Assembly (NCBI GenBank): GCA_001592805.2
Contig: CP051140.1
Location: forward strand, 3,287,501 to 3,351,500
Source: Peltaster fructicola
Taxonomy: Eukaryota; Ascomycota; Dothideomycetes
DNA length: 64,000 bases
Direction of reading: 5' to 3'
A program made the translations under genes and the position numbers. The notes under the pieces were generated by a model. That model saw only the letters and a program-made list of their open reading frames with translations, was not told the DNA's origin and ran no database searches. Shown here in pieces: positions 22,549 through 33,150 of the stretch (within the stretch, counting starts at the first letter, position 1; every line of letters starts with the position of its first letter).

Positions 22549-24380
22549 GGTGATGGTATGAGACTGCGGATTGCAGCAAAGCCAGAGGATAAGGCGTCGA
22601 GCTATGTATTATAGCTGTAGCCACATGGCAGGATTACGAATTGCTGATCTTAGCTCTTCCCGGGGCACGATCGAACAGATCTCGCAGCAAGTCAGAGGTG
22701 AGGACAAGTGCCTGAGCAGCACGAGCAAATCCCACGTTGAAGTGTAAAGCTTGTGAGTGGCCGTACTATAACTGCGAACGGTCCGTGAGGTATCGAGGAG
22801 TGTGACTGCGGCACAAACTATGTGTGTGTGGGATTGGACGAGCAGCTCACTTATCGGCAATCGGCCCTGCTTGAGAGAAGGATGCTGCGCATTTGTTATG
22901 GCAGATTCTGTCTGCTCTGGAGGGACCGGCTACGTCAATTCTTCATCAGGGAATTTGCGTGCAGCATGGCGCATTTAGTGGGCTCTCTAAATTTTTTTGG
23001 CTGGTCGAACCACCAGGCCTTATTTTGACCTCTCCCACACCGTTGAGTGGATCTGTGTGTAGCTGGTGACAAGCAGCAGACGCTGAAGGAGATGTCATTC
23101 TTGCCTTTCCAAGCGGCGACGTGCATCCGAAAACAGCAACCACATCGACATCAGCTGTATTCCATCGTGCTGATTAGCTTCTGCTCAAGCGACCCGTGAA
23201 AGTGAATGACGAGATGGCGTACGTTGCACATGGGATCCATGCGCCTACGAACCAACAAGATCAGACGAACGATGAGTACGAGTATTCCCGCGAGCTGCCA
23301 CGCGAAGGTCGAAAGCACTGGGAGGTACAAGAGAGAGGTTGAAGTAGCCAATGAAAAGCTGGTGCAGAGGCACGTTTTGTAGGATGCCGACATTCCGTTG
23401 TCAAGCTTCCTGAGCTTTGCGACAAGCACAATAGATTCGACATGCTTGACTCGATACTGCCTCTGGCCCCGATGACCGCTACGCTGCTGGACTGAGCTTT
23501 GCTTATGCTACCGGATCTCGTCCTCCGTTTGCGTGTTGATCGGAGAGGCGTTCCGTGCTGATGATTCAAAGGTCAATGGAGAGCATCAAACTCTGCACTT
23601 ACCGGTTGATGTCTTTCTTGCCAAGGAGATTGACGTCCGATCCAGAGGCACCCGAAGCTTGAACGAGAAGCATGGAGACGAAGACTCCTAGAGGATGCTC
23701 TATCGTACGATGATCTGACGGTATTGGGTGTGCAGTCTGAAGACATCGGATTGTGAATGGACCATGCCCTGCCACTGCACAGTCATCGCCATACGCAAAT
23801 CGCGACGCACAAGACGCATTCAGCGTCTGCATGTGCCGATCTGTCAGAGATCCATCTCATGTGTTTGAGCATAGCACCAGGAAGAACAGTCCTTCTCGTG
23901 AGTGCGGCTGTAGCATGTCGCTTCGGCATCGCTGCCGTCTAGCCTAGCAGACACAAGTGCCGTGTAGATGGACAAGTCACAGCAGAAGCATCAGTCTACG
24001 ATCATCTATGATATGGAGACAAAAGATCTACTTCCCACATGCTTCCAGGTCGTGTGACCTTATACTTAGAACACAAGCATGCCCCATCACTGACTGAACA
24101 TTGATCTTGCCATGTACTGAGGCGCACCACAATCGGAAGTGCCCAACATAGCATAAGCTATGATTGACCACACCGTCGAGAAGGAGACAAACATATGATG
24201 AGGTATACAGTGCTTGATGGGGTGTCAAACATATGCTTGTACATTGCTAGTACAGCTATAAACGATCTAGAGTTCCATGTGGAATTGTCGTATCATTAGA
24301 TTCCCATGTATTCTCATGCATTCGCACCGGTCGTGAAGGATTGATCCTTGTATGCATCATAACGTTGCTTCCATGCTCTC
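22549..24380. other. Intergenic region of about 1.8 kb
   Basis: This holds the promoter of the transporter gene and the 3' side of the PIR-type wall protein gene. The only gene-like signal is a possible two-exon small reading frame at 23503-23832 on the minus strand, listed separately. Confidence 0.45.
23503..23832 (-). CDS. Possible small two-exon gene, unknown product
   Basis: A frame open from an ATG at 23832 (MQTLNASCASRF) runs to a strong donor (ccggtaagt) at 23602. A 45-base intron with a ttgacc branch and atcag end leads to a second exon (23557..23503) ending GGRDPVA and a stop. The product would be 94 residues, or 41 if the later ATG at 23673 is used. The intron has exactly the size of its neighbours' introns, which is the main support. 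No family is recognised and there is no homology argument, so this could be chance. Confidence 0.25.
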
Positions 24381-25079
24381 TCAAACCAGGAGTGCAACCA
24401 AGCCGGCAGCGAAAGCACCAGCAAGGCCATTCTGGACAGCCATTGGCACAGCAGCACCAGTGTATGCAGGAGCAGCAGTGGTAGTTGCGGCGCTGTTTGG
24501 TGCAGTAGCCACTGCGGCAGTCGAGGTGTACTGTGGCTTGCTCTGGGTAACGATCGAAGTCAGACCGCCGGTTGATGGGTATGGAGCAACAACTGGTGCA
24601 ACGACGGTTGTGCTTACGACTGGCACTGGTGCAACTGGGGCACTGCTTGGAATGACTGGTGCTGAAGTGTACACGACCGGTGAAACGACCACAGCTGATG
24701 TGACTGGTGGAGGTGGTGGAGGAGCGACAGCTGATGTGACTGGTGGTGGAGCGACAACTGATGTAACTGGTGGTGGAGCGACGACCGATGTGACAGGTGG
24801 TGGTGGAGCAACTTCAGAGGTGGTGACAGGAACCGGAGCGACGACAGTGGTGGTAGCTGCGACGGCAGAGGTCACTGGAGTCTGAGCGCCATAGGTTGGA
24901 GCCTGGATTTGTCCTACAAGGAGTCAGTCAGTCGATGCCTCCAAACATATGTGCAACCACGAACCATCACTGATCTGAGTGACAACAGCACCACCGTCTG
25001 GAGCACGGTCTGCGAGGAACTTTGCATCAATGGCAAAGCCGGTGGCCGCGAAGGCGAGGATTGCGAAGGCAGTATGCAT
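24381..25079 (-). CDS. Cell-wall protein with a single PIR motif and a GPI-type tail
   Basis: Two exons (25079..24965 and 24913..24381, 51-base intron) give 215 residues. MHTAFAILAFAATGFAI is a signal peptide. The segment VVTQISDGQIQ matches the PIR repeat (Q-[IV]-x-D-G-Q-[IV]-Q), whose Gln can form an alkali-labile ester to beta-1,3-glucan. A Pro/Val/Thr-rich stalk follows with APPPVTS repeats. The C-terminus ends in a hydrophobic GAFAAGLVALLV after a small-residue stretch, as expected for a GPI signal. So the protein may be held in the wall in two ways. A gggatatag element about 155 bases upstream could be a TATA box. Confidence 0.78.
24695..24815. repeat. In-frame minisatellite coding the APPPVTS stalk
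   Basis: Units of 27-36 bases around gtgactggtggtggagcgac repeat four to five times inside the wall protein gene and code for (V/A)APPP(PP)VTS. Unit lengths are multiples of three, so copy number can change without breaking the frame, as in many fungal wall proteins. Confidence 0.8.
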
Positions 25080-25979
25080 CTTGCTAGGTCGCGTGACGTC
25101 GAGTTTGATGTAGCGAGTGTGGTGAGAGTCGTTTGACGCCGCAAGAAAGTGTTGTTACAAGTAAAGAGTGACGACTCAGCACGAACGAAGGTGATGTATG
25201 AAGGAAGGAGGGTGAATGTGGAATGGTTGAAGGGATATAGTCCTCGCGAATGCTACACAGGTCGAAGTTGGCGTTTGCCCAGTGTGGACCCGTGCCTGGG
25301 CAAAGCATGTCACACCTACCTTCGATGAGCTTAGCTGCACAGATGAAGCACGCTAGCCAGAGGCTTAATCCATGCCTACCAGGATGAAATCAACGGCTTT
25401 TTGAGCCGCTCACACTGCTGTTGCTTGTGAATGGCTGTTGTTTTGTCGCACGGCTGAGAGACATGGTCTCTGACTGCATCAGTACCGTCAAATTTGATGC
25501 GTCGGACATTGAACTCTTCACATGATTCACTCGGCGCCTGCATGGCTGGACCGGCATGCACTTGAAGTCCCACCTGGCTTGCGAACCACCCATTGTTCGC
25601 CGAGGGACGTGAATTTTCCTTCTGACTGGCTGTGCACGTAGGTTGCAGAGTGCTCGCTCCGACCTGCTCCTTTTCATGCCAGGATCTTCGGATGGCCAGA
25701 ATGGATCCCTTGCAGGAATACTCAGGAGACACAGATCCACACACGTTTCGTTTATTGAAAAGATGTCGCGTAACGTGAACACAAGACACATATGATCTGG
25801 TACGGTCCTTCTCATTGTTCCCTGGAAAGTATGGCCTTCAAAGATCGCTAAGTTCCACGAGAGGCATTGCGATCTCGAGAGTTGACCTGCCCACCAGGCC
25901 CCTGGAGTCCAGCGCTTACGATGTCGATAGCGAACCACTATTGTGTCCCAGACCCACGACAAGAAGCAGTCCTGAAACA
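25080..25979. other. Intergenic region of about 0.9 kb
   Basis: Promoter of the PIR/GPI gene on its left and the 3' side of JAC1 on its right. Frames of up to 209 codons on the minus strand overlap the JAC1 3' end and show no family signal. I see no gene. Confidence 0.45.
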
Positions 25980-26666
25980 TCAATGATGTAAGAGCCCGCC
26001 TCCTTCTCCCGGTTCCCAACCATGGATACTCTCTTCGATGTTATTCCAGTAGCGTAACCTGATTGCGTGATGTGCTGCACCTTGGAGATCGCCAGCAGCG
26101 AAGCATTCCTCCAATGCATTCACACTCTCCTTGATTCTTCCCTGGTTCTCTTGCTTAAGTGTACCAAGCTCTTCCTCGTTCTGGACCTCCTCAACCGCTT
26201 CTCGTGCTTCCATGACCTCCATGAGAAGCTCATTCTCGGAGAGCTTCATGCTGTCGTCCTCTAGGTCCACGTCGTTGAGCGATAGCAGATAACGTGCGCG
26301 CCTTAGCGGATCTTGTAATGTCTTGTATGCCTCATTGATGGTCGCACTCATAGCTTCTGCCTGTCTCTTTCGCTCAGGAGCCGCCAGATCTGGATGTGCT
26401 TTCGCCTGTAATTGTAAGAACTCTTTTCGAAGAGTCCGCAGGTCTGGCGTGAATGGAGACTGAGGTGGAGGCCCGTCTGCGAAAGTCTGAGGGAAGAGGT
26501 CGTAGTACGACTGTCGTGTTTGATCTGCGCTGCGCCTGGTCGCGGCAACTGAGAACGCTCGTTTCGAGAACGTGCGACACACGCGTTGTTGTGCTGCAAA
26601 GACAGGCGCGCCATCGGTCAAAGAACGCACGGAGTACCGCAACAAGTCTGAGATGAATGGAGGCAT
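25980..26666 (-). CDS. JAC1: Mitochondrial J-type co-chaperone for Fe-S cluster transfer (HscB/Jac1)
   Basis: Jac1 delivers the Isu scaffold to Hsp70 Ssq1 during iron-sulphur cluster assembly in the mitochondrial matrix. The gene is one exon of 228 residues. The first 45 residues are basic and hydroxylated (FSKRAFSVAATRRSA), fitting a presequence. The J domain follows from SYYDLF, with the HPD motif at about 91-93 and NEAYKTLQDPLRRARYLL. The C-terminal HscB three-helix region (LSENELLMEVMEAREAVEE ... AIRLRYWNNI) confirms the family rather than a general J protein. Length is typical for fungi. Confidence 0.94.
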   Translation of the reverse strand: MPPFISDLLRYSVRSLTDGAPVFAAQQRVCRTFSKRAFSVAATRRSADQTRQSYYDLFPQTFADGPPPQSPFTPDLRTLRKEFLQLQAKAHPDLAAPERKRQAEAMSATINEAYKTLQDPLRRARYLLSLNDVDLEDDSMKLSENELLMEVMEAREAVEEVQNEEELGTLKQENQGRIKESVNALEECFAAGDLQGAAHHAIRLRYWNNIEESIHGWEPGEGGGLLHH

Positions 26667-26837
26667 CGTGCGTTGTGGTTGTTATGTGTGGTGTTGAGGT
26701 ATCCGTCGATTCGACTTTTTCGTGTCATCTTGAGATATTTGACGTCACATCTTTGTCGATCGATGACCACACGAACACGTGAACTCAATATTATACACTA
26801 CATTCGTTATCATCCAATCTATTCAGCGCTCTCGATG

Positions 26838-28196
26838 TCATCGCCTTGACTTTGGAGTGATGTAGCCCGGCATCTCTTGCGGCGCATATACATTCACTTC
26901 ACACGCGCACTTCAGTCCGACCGGCGTGAAAGGACTGACGCCGTCTGACTCCATAGGCTCCTCACCCGAGTCCATCAAGTATTTGCCATAGGAAGAGCTA
27001 CGTTGAGCTATCCGGTCTTGTCGTCGGCGTCGCCAGATGAAGAATGCTGCTATCGCCACGATCACCACCACAATGGCTACGACTGGTCCAGCGATCCAAG
27101 CTTTACTGGTTGGTGGTGCATTACTGATACTCTGGGCTGACTCTGTAGGTTTGACGGTATTCTTTGTGAGCTGGGCAAATGTCATGTTGGCGCCTGGCTT
27201 GGTGCTGCCAGTGTCGCTCAGCAGATAACAGTTCGAGTATCCGTTGTCGATGATATTGTCGAAGAGAACTCCGTTACATGTCTGGTTCTTGTTTGACGCG
27301 CAGTTGTCTGCACATTGGCCAATACTGTCTGCGTGCAAAGATGTGAAGTTGTTCGCTCCAGATCTTGCATCATTCTGTGTGAGGTTGAAGATGGTGCCAC
27401 CCGACGCGGTGTAGTTGAGGCTAGTTGGCACAGAAGTGTCGAGCTGGCGCAGAACATCGTCTGACATCTTCGCGGAATGCACTGTGTAGCCGGTCGGGGT
27501 TGTGGCATTGGAGGTGTCAGGACTCTTCATAAGGTAACAATTCGGAAATCCAAGCTGCATGTCCGGGTTGTAGGAGACACCCTTGCAAAGTGGTCGTGAT
27601 GTCGCACAGTGCTCTACACACTCCTGTAGCGAATTTGCATGATATGTGCATGGCCCCTCATTCGAAGAGCAGTACTGTCCAGATGTGCCAAAGTCTGTGT
27701 TGCACTGCACTGTGAATGGCATTCCCGAGCCGGCCTTGAGCTGCTTGTCTGACGGACACGAGATGTCGGAAGGCTGGCTGAGTTGGCTAAAGTCTGCGAT
27801 CGCTGAGTCCCAGTCATTAGATGTGCTGAGGTAGGAAGGGTCGCTGAGTATGCCCTTCAGATAGCACTGCTTCTGTGCAGCATTGAATGATACTCCATAG
27901 CAACGTTGGAGGCTGTTCTTCGAGCATGCTTCCATGCAATCTTGTAGGGACGTGATTCCTGAGACGAGCTGAAGATCGCAACCATTCTGCGTTTGACAAC
28001 CAGAATCTCCACCTAAGGGCATGTCATGTTGGCAGTAAGTTTTGAAGGAAAGCCCGTTCTTAGCTGTAAACGGTGATGGTGGACAAGTATCTGCAAGAGC
28101 TCCTACAACGTTGGTAAGTGGCTATGCTTCAAGCAATGTAGGCAACTCACCTCGAGCGCTCATGAGCAGCAAGGCCATTCCGCAGATCAATGCCAT
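26838..28196 (-). CDS. Single-pass membrane protein with three PAN/apple-like domains
   Basis: Two exons (28196..28151 and 28102..26838, 48-base intron) give 436 residues. The first exon adds a signal peptide (MALICGMALLLMSARGALA) that the long exon alone lacks. Three Cys-rich modules follow, each with a C...C-x-GVS/GVLF core and a CYL motif (CYGVSFN...CYLKG; CKGVSYN...CYLMK; CNGVLFD...CYLLS), fitting PAN/apple domains. One transmembrane helix (about 352-372) is followed by RRRRQDR and a tail of about 60 residues. It could be a surface receptor or wall sensor. The ligand is unknown. Its layout differs from the other PAN-like gene at 8203-9521, which has no membrane anchor. Confidence 0.78.
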
Positions 28197-28816
28197 CGCG
28201 AAGGACAATTGGAAGTGATACAGAGATACGAGATGGGTGGTACATACCTGATACATATGCAGATAGCCGCGATGAGGATGCATACCATGCACAGGTGAGG
28301 CGCGGACTTGGCCCCAGCAAGTGCTTCATACGTGGCACTCATTGCGGCGATGAATGAACGTGCCACGCTCCCAGAAGGATCCTACATCGCTCGTCCGGTC
28401 TGTGAGTATGATGGAAGCCGATGGTATGGTAGAATGGGAGGTCGTCGAGCTGCGAAGTCGTGAGCTCAAGGCCAGGTCACGGCTGGCCCAGACTTAAAGT
28501 CTCTCCAAATACAGCAATACATGAGCGCGACATGCACAGACTGGTCCAATGAGCGGTGTACACAGTATAGACAGCCCAAGGTGACAGAAGTTCTTCGAAA
28601 ACACACAGACCAATCAGGTACGCCACCTTCGCTTCTTTTTGGTAGCGAAACGTGTTTCATCTGAAATTCAACGCGTGACATCTCATCTTCTATGGCCTCA
28701 AGATAGCCCTCATCCAATGATTGAAGTTGTCGAGTCATTCGATGCCAGATCATCTATGCTGCTCAGCACCCGTCCCGCGTACAACGCCTCGATATGGCTG
28801 GATATCATGCACAGCC
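28197..28816. other. Intergenic region of about 0.6 kb
   Basis: Promoter side of the three-PAN gene and 3' side of NOC4. I see no gene or repeat. Confidence 0.5.
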
Positions 28817-30439
28817 TTACAGCGCATCAATCGCAGTTTGCAACATGTCTCCAAGCGAGTTGAGCTTCCCTTCTCCTTCCATCGCGGTGAATATGTGTTT
28901 CGGAATCTCCCATTCCACCACTGGCTCCTTCTTGAGCTCCCTACCGAGCTCACCATCAAGTAACGTGGCATAAGTGTGGTCGAGGAAGTCTTCCAAGTGG
29001 TAATCCTTCTTCGTCCATTGTTCCGCGATGATACCCGTCAACGTCGCGACATTCGGGTGGTAGTGTGTCCGCAGCACCTCAAGCTCCCATAAACTGCTAT
29101 CAATAGCTTTCGTTAGCATCGGGTCGGGCTCGGTCATGTCGAATGGGTCATTCATGCCAGTCTCCATTGGCTTGGGATGCTTCGCATAGATCACATGCGT
29201 GGGATTCTCTTCCCGGTGTAACATGAAGGTACAAGTCGGATGTGATTTGAGCAAATTGTATGTCCACGGCACAGCCCAAACGATAGCTCCAGGAGGGGCC
29301 TGTAATGCTAGTCTCGCGATACGCTTGACGAAGCTCGCGACTAGTGCTGCAGGCAGATGTGTTGATGCCAGACAGTTGTCGAGGAGGCGCAGAAAGCTGT
29401 TGCGGTGTTTGCTGTGAAGTATATCCGTGTCGAGCAGAGAGTAGAGCTTATCGTAGAAATCTGGGTAATCAATGTTCCGCTCTGTCATTAGGTGGAATAT
29501 GCCACCCAGTGCAAGGACTGCCGTGCTTCCCGAGGCGTTGAAGGAGTCTGTCAGGAAGTCTGTGAGGATTTCGAGCTTGCCAGAGAACCACGGCAGGATC
29601 TGCGCATTCATGATCTCAAGGATTCGCTTGCGGTGTTCGTGACTCAGCTCGGATCGAAAGACTGCAAGCCATGCTTCCTGGGCAGCCTTGCGGTGTGCAG
29701 CGAGTGAAAGCAGAATGTGTTTGTTGCCTTCGGGTTTGCGGCCATACCAATCCTCGAGTTGTTCTTGAGAGTCTGGTATGCCCTCCACCTGTGCAAGCAG
29801 GTGAAGAGCATTACTACCAGCCTGTGGAGTCTGGCAATCCTCATCCTTCATGGCCTGCTTGATCGCAACCAGAGTGTGGTAGCGGACATCGTCAAACTCC
29901 TCAACATACTTCTCCACGAAGATCGCCCTTCCCCCTTCAGCCTCAGAAGTCGTCAGAAGAGCCTTGACCAGGTTGGCAAAGTTTGACGTTGCGCGCCATG
30001 CTTGCTCTGCTCGTACAGAGTCCTGTAGGACTTCCTCCTTGACGATTCGCATAAGGAGAGTGACAGCTGCGTTCTCGAGCGTGGCATCTGGATCGCCTAT
30101 CCAGGATATGAGAGTTTGTGTAAAGTTCTTCAGCTGTGATCTTGACTGTTGAATCTCTTCACTTGCGATGAGCCTGCAGAAAGTCCGACACAACGTGACT
30201 GCTGCAAGCACAACTGCCGTAGTCTTCTGTGTACCATCGTTGATAATCGTAGTTAGCTCTGTAAGAGCATCGTGGCGTTTCTCTGCACTCAGGCTGTCTT
30301 GTTCACATTGCAGTATGCGAGACTTTACATCGCCACCTTCGAGTTTGGCAGCTTTGCGAGGCTTCGTCGATTTTGCAGCAGATACGGCATCAAGACGCTT
30401 TCGCTTCCTATCAGGCTGAGCTGCTATTATTCCAGGCAT
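28817..30439 (-). CDS. NOC4: Nucleolar complex protein 4 (small-subunit ribosome assembly)
   Basis: Noc4 works with Nop14 in nuclear maturation and export of the 40S subunit. The gene is one exon, and I place the start at the ATG at 30439 (MPGIIAAQPDRKRKR), giving 540 residues. The frame extends 43 codons upstream without an ATG. The N-terminus is basic, fitting nuclear import. Helical-repeat sequence fills the middle. The CBF/Mak21 family block is seen in ALGGIFHLMTERNIDYPDFY, then DKLYSLLDTDILHSKHR, FLRLLDNCLASTHLPAALVA and IVWAVPWTYNLLKSHPTC. Those motifs are diagnostic for the family. The gene is divergent from ATP4, with only 164 bases between start codons. Confidence 0.92.
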   Translation of the reverse strand: MPGIIAAQPDRKRKRLDAVSAAKSTKPRKAAKLEGGDVKSRILQCEQDSLSAEKRHDALTELTTIINDGTQKTTAVVLAAVTLCRTFCRLIASEEIQQSRSQLKNFTQTLISWIGDPDATLENAAVTLLMRIVKEEVLQDSVRAEQAWRATSNFANLVKALLTTSEAEGGRAIFVEKYVEEFDDVRYHTLVAIKQAMKDEDCQTPQAGSNALHLLAQVEGIPDSQEQLEDWYGRKPEGNKHILLSLAAHRKAAQEAWLAVFRSELSHEHRKRILEIMNAQILPWFSGKLEILTDFLTDSFNASGSTAVLALGGIFHLMTERNIDYPDFYDKLYSLLDTDILHSKHRNSFLRLLDNCLASTHLPAALVASFVKRIARLALQAPPGAIVWAVPWTYNLLKSHPTCTFMLHREENPTHVIYAKHPKPMETGMNDPFDMTEPDPMLTKAIDSSLWELEVLRTHYHPNVATLTGIIAEQWTKKDYHLEDFLDHTYATLLDGELGRELKKEPVVEWEIPKHIFTAMEGEGKLNSLGDMLQTAIDAL

Positions 30440-30603
30440 GTTGTGTTCGGTGAGGTCGTCGCCATCAATTCTCCATACCAAAATCTTCAAATCGTCGCTC
30501 AACCGGAAGATCCCGCTCGGCAAGTCTTGGCCGGAGCTGCAGCTTCTTCGCAACAGCAGAACGTCCACGCAGACCTCACTACAGCTGTCAATACATCACA
30601 AGC
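30440..30603. promoter_or_regulatory. Divergent promoter between NOC4 and ATP4
   Basis: Only 164 bases separate the start codons of a ribosome-assembly gene and a mitochondrial ATP synthase gene. Any promoter element here probably serves both, which may tie the two to growth rate. I see no clear TATA box. Confidence 0.5.
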
Positions 30604-31496
30604 ATGGCTTCACGCATCGTGAGTCGCGCAATGGGTATGTGGCGTCGAGTTCAGCTCAACTTCGATGGCAATGACTGACCCAGCACTCCTAGGCGCCGCC
30701 CGCGCTCGTCCAATGGTCCCCTACGAACCGCCGCTCCATTCGCAACCACCTTCTCAACCTCGCAGGCACGAACTGCTGATGCCGGTGTGCCACAGAAGTC
30801 GCCGCAGGAGACCGCAAACTCGATCTTGAACTCCCTGCCAGGCAACAGCGTCGCATCTAAAGTTGCATACCTCTCCGCTGGAACTGGTCTGGCTATTGCA
30901 GGTATCAGCAACGAGCTCCTGGTTATCAACGAGGAGGCCATTGTTGCTTTCGCTCTCCTGTCAGTCTACTACGGTCTTGCAACATACGGTGGTCCAGCAT
31001 ACGCCTCGTGGGCACAGGGTCAGCGAGAGAAGACATTGAACATCTTGAATGCTTCTCGTGAGGGACACAAAGAGGCTGTCAAGGCTCGTATCGAGAGTGT
31101 CAAGGATCTCGGTGGTGTCATTGATGTGACCAAGAATCTGTTCGAGGTTGCAAAGGTACGGGAAGAGTTGATTACACACGAGTACATACTAATGTGCATA
31201 TAGGAGACCGCCAAGTTGGAGGCTCAGGCTTACGAGCTTGAGCAGAAGACTGCTATCACATCTGAGGCTAAGGCTACTCTCGACTCATGGGTCCGATACG
31301 AGAGCCAGGTCAAGCAGCGACAACAGAAGGAACTTGCAGATGCCGTCATGGCAAAGATCGAGAAGGAGCTCGAGAACCCCAAGGTCCTTGACCAGATCCT
31401 CAAGCAGAGTGTCCAGGATATTGAGCGTGAGTTATTTCGGACGTCAAACGAGTCCACACTAACAACAACATAGGCATCGTCAGCCAGAAGGCATAA
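30604..31496 (+). CDS. ATP4: Mitochondrial ATP synthase subunit b (Atp4)
   Basis: This forms the peripheral stalk of the F1Fo ATP synthase in the inner membrane. Exons: 30604..30638, 30684..31155, 31204..31426 and 31474..31496, about 250 residues. Later exons read clearly: SPQETANSILNSLPGNS, a membrane hairpin (TGLAIAGISNELLVINEEAIVAFALLSV), the helical stalk (ETAKLEAQAYELEQKTA), and ending QDIERIVSQKA. Introns 2 and 3 (48 and 47 bases) keep frame. The first junction is uncertain. The strong donor gtatgt at 30635 gives MASRIVSRAMALLGAARARP but the wrong frame. A weaker gtggcg donor at 30639 keeps frame. Either alternative splicing or a missing base in the presequence is possible; the mature protein is unaffected. 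Confidence 0.9.
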
Positions 31497-31608
31497 ATGG
31501 AGCCACGCTGTAGCTGAGGCTTGTGTAAATAAAGCTTGTGTGCAAATAGCATCTCCTTTGTCCTGACACATATCACATTCGCCGTGACGTGAAGCAGAGA
31601 AGATTGGT

Positions 31609-33150
31609 TCATTTACCTCTTCTACCTTTGACGAAGCCTACAAGATTTTCAATCACACCCTCTAGAGCTTCCTTTTCTCGTACGCTCTCGTCCTTTCTCA
31701 CAAGCCAGTATTCCAGTACAGAGCTAGACTTATTGTTGAGAAGCTCCAGCGTGGACAGGTGGTCTTTCAGCTCAGCGTCATCATAGCCATTCATTGCCTC
31801 GACCGTTGTGTTGCATATCAGTGCTGCGGCATTGAGGTCGAACTCTGGTGGTGGAGGTGGTCCTTTAGGAGCACGCTTCGTCCTTTGAGGTTTTGGTGCA
31901 CCACTCTTCGAATCAATAGATGTGTTCGAGGCATTGACAGTGCTGTCCCTGAGTCGTTCCATGACGGAGCTGGCACGGGGCGATGTAGCTAGATTGATGT
32001 TTGGCAGAACTAATCGCTTCTGCTTCGAAGGTGGCAGGATCTCGTCAAGATTGACGGGCACCCCCAGCGATACAAGGAACAGCCGTCGTATTCGACTTCG
32101 TGTCCAGTTTGGTGGTTGCATAGGTGGAGGCGAAACCAGTTGCTGCCATAATGACAACGATCGCTCCGACAAGAAGGCTGTCGGTTGTTGTGGCTCGACA
32201 TAAGAGACTTGCTTCATTCGTGAGGTGTCCGCAAAGACGGCACCTAGATATGCTGTAACAGTGTCTCGTTTTCGATCATCAGATGAGAAGTCGAGCAGAG
32301 GCTTTCTCTTGTCAGCTATGTTACATTCTCACGAACATACACCTACCAGGTCAGCAAGTAAGTTTGGCGCTTCTGTCTGTTGTATGGGTTGTGGTGTAGG
32401 TATAGGAGTATCATCCGCTTCGTCAAAATCTCCAAAATCATCGTCTCCTTCTTCCGCAAAGTCATCAAAGTCGTCGCCGGCGTCGTCAACATCGCCAGTA
32501 TCTTCCTCAGGATCCTCAACATCGTCTGATGGCCTATCGTCGCCGCTTTTGCCTTCCCACATGTCGTGGAAGAAGGCTTGTGTCTTGTCGTCGCTCATTA
32601 TTGCACCTTGGGTGCTGCGTCCATCAGCCTATGCTTCCTATACCCTAGCTTCAGACTCACCTACCCTTGACGTCGTCGACTTGCTTCACCTCATCAGGCT
32701 CTGCATCTGCCAGACGCTTCTCGTGTGCTGCTGTGCCTTCCACTTCGCCGTGTGCAGGCTTGTCGTCCACTCTCTCCACCACTGTCTTAGGGATAGGTGG
32801 TCCGCCGGCTGTTGGAGCTTCTGTCGAACTGATGTTGCTCATTGCGCGGCTTCTTGTTCCGCTTCGTGATCGTTGCCCGTCGGGTACAATCTCGAGCTCG
32901 TCAGGGACTGCGTCGGCTGTGCGTTGTGCGTAGCTTGGAGTGCCAGGTATCTCTCCGTATGCAGGTATATCGTCAACACGCTCGACTCTGGTCAGCGGAA
33001 TGGGTGATCTTGGTTCTTCTATGGCTCCTTCGGACGCTGAAGAGAAGTGATCGTCAGAGGATTCTGATAGTGTTAGTTTGATGTCAAGCCAATGAGCCTC
33101 AACTTACCGTCGTTGTCTTGAGTGACGATCTGGGGAGGCTTTGGCGCCAT
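31609..33150 (-). CDS. DUF5102 / Laa2-like clathrin adaptor accessory protein
   Basis: Four exons (33150..33108, 33063..32665, 32606..32347, 32307..31609; introns 39-58 bases) give 466 residues starting MAPKPPQIVTQDND. Two copies of a motif like TRVERVDDIPAYGEIPGT / VERVDDKPAHGEVEGT come first. Then an acidic segment carries DFDDFAEEGDDDFGDFDEA, typical of gamma-ear/AP-1-binding accessory proteins, followed by RKPLLDFSSDDRKR. A helical C-terminal half (MQPPNWTRSRIRRLFLVSLG ... LEYWLVRKDESVREKEALE) matches the fungal DUF5102 layout. Yeast Laa2 bridges Laa1 to clathrin adaptor AP-1 at the trans-Golgi. Assignment is from motif order and is moderately sure. The gene is divergent from NSP1. Confidence 0.75.

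Noticed and set aside
25390-26019. 209-codon open frame on the minus strand
   Set aside because: It overlaps the end of JAC1 in another frame, has many Trp/Arg/Cys residues and no family motif. It looks like chance.
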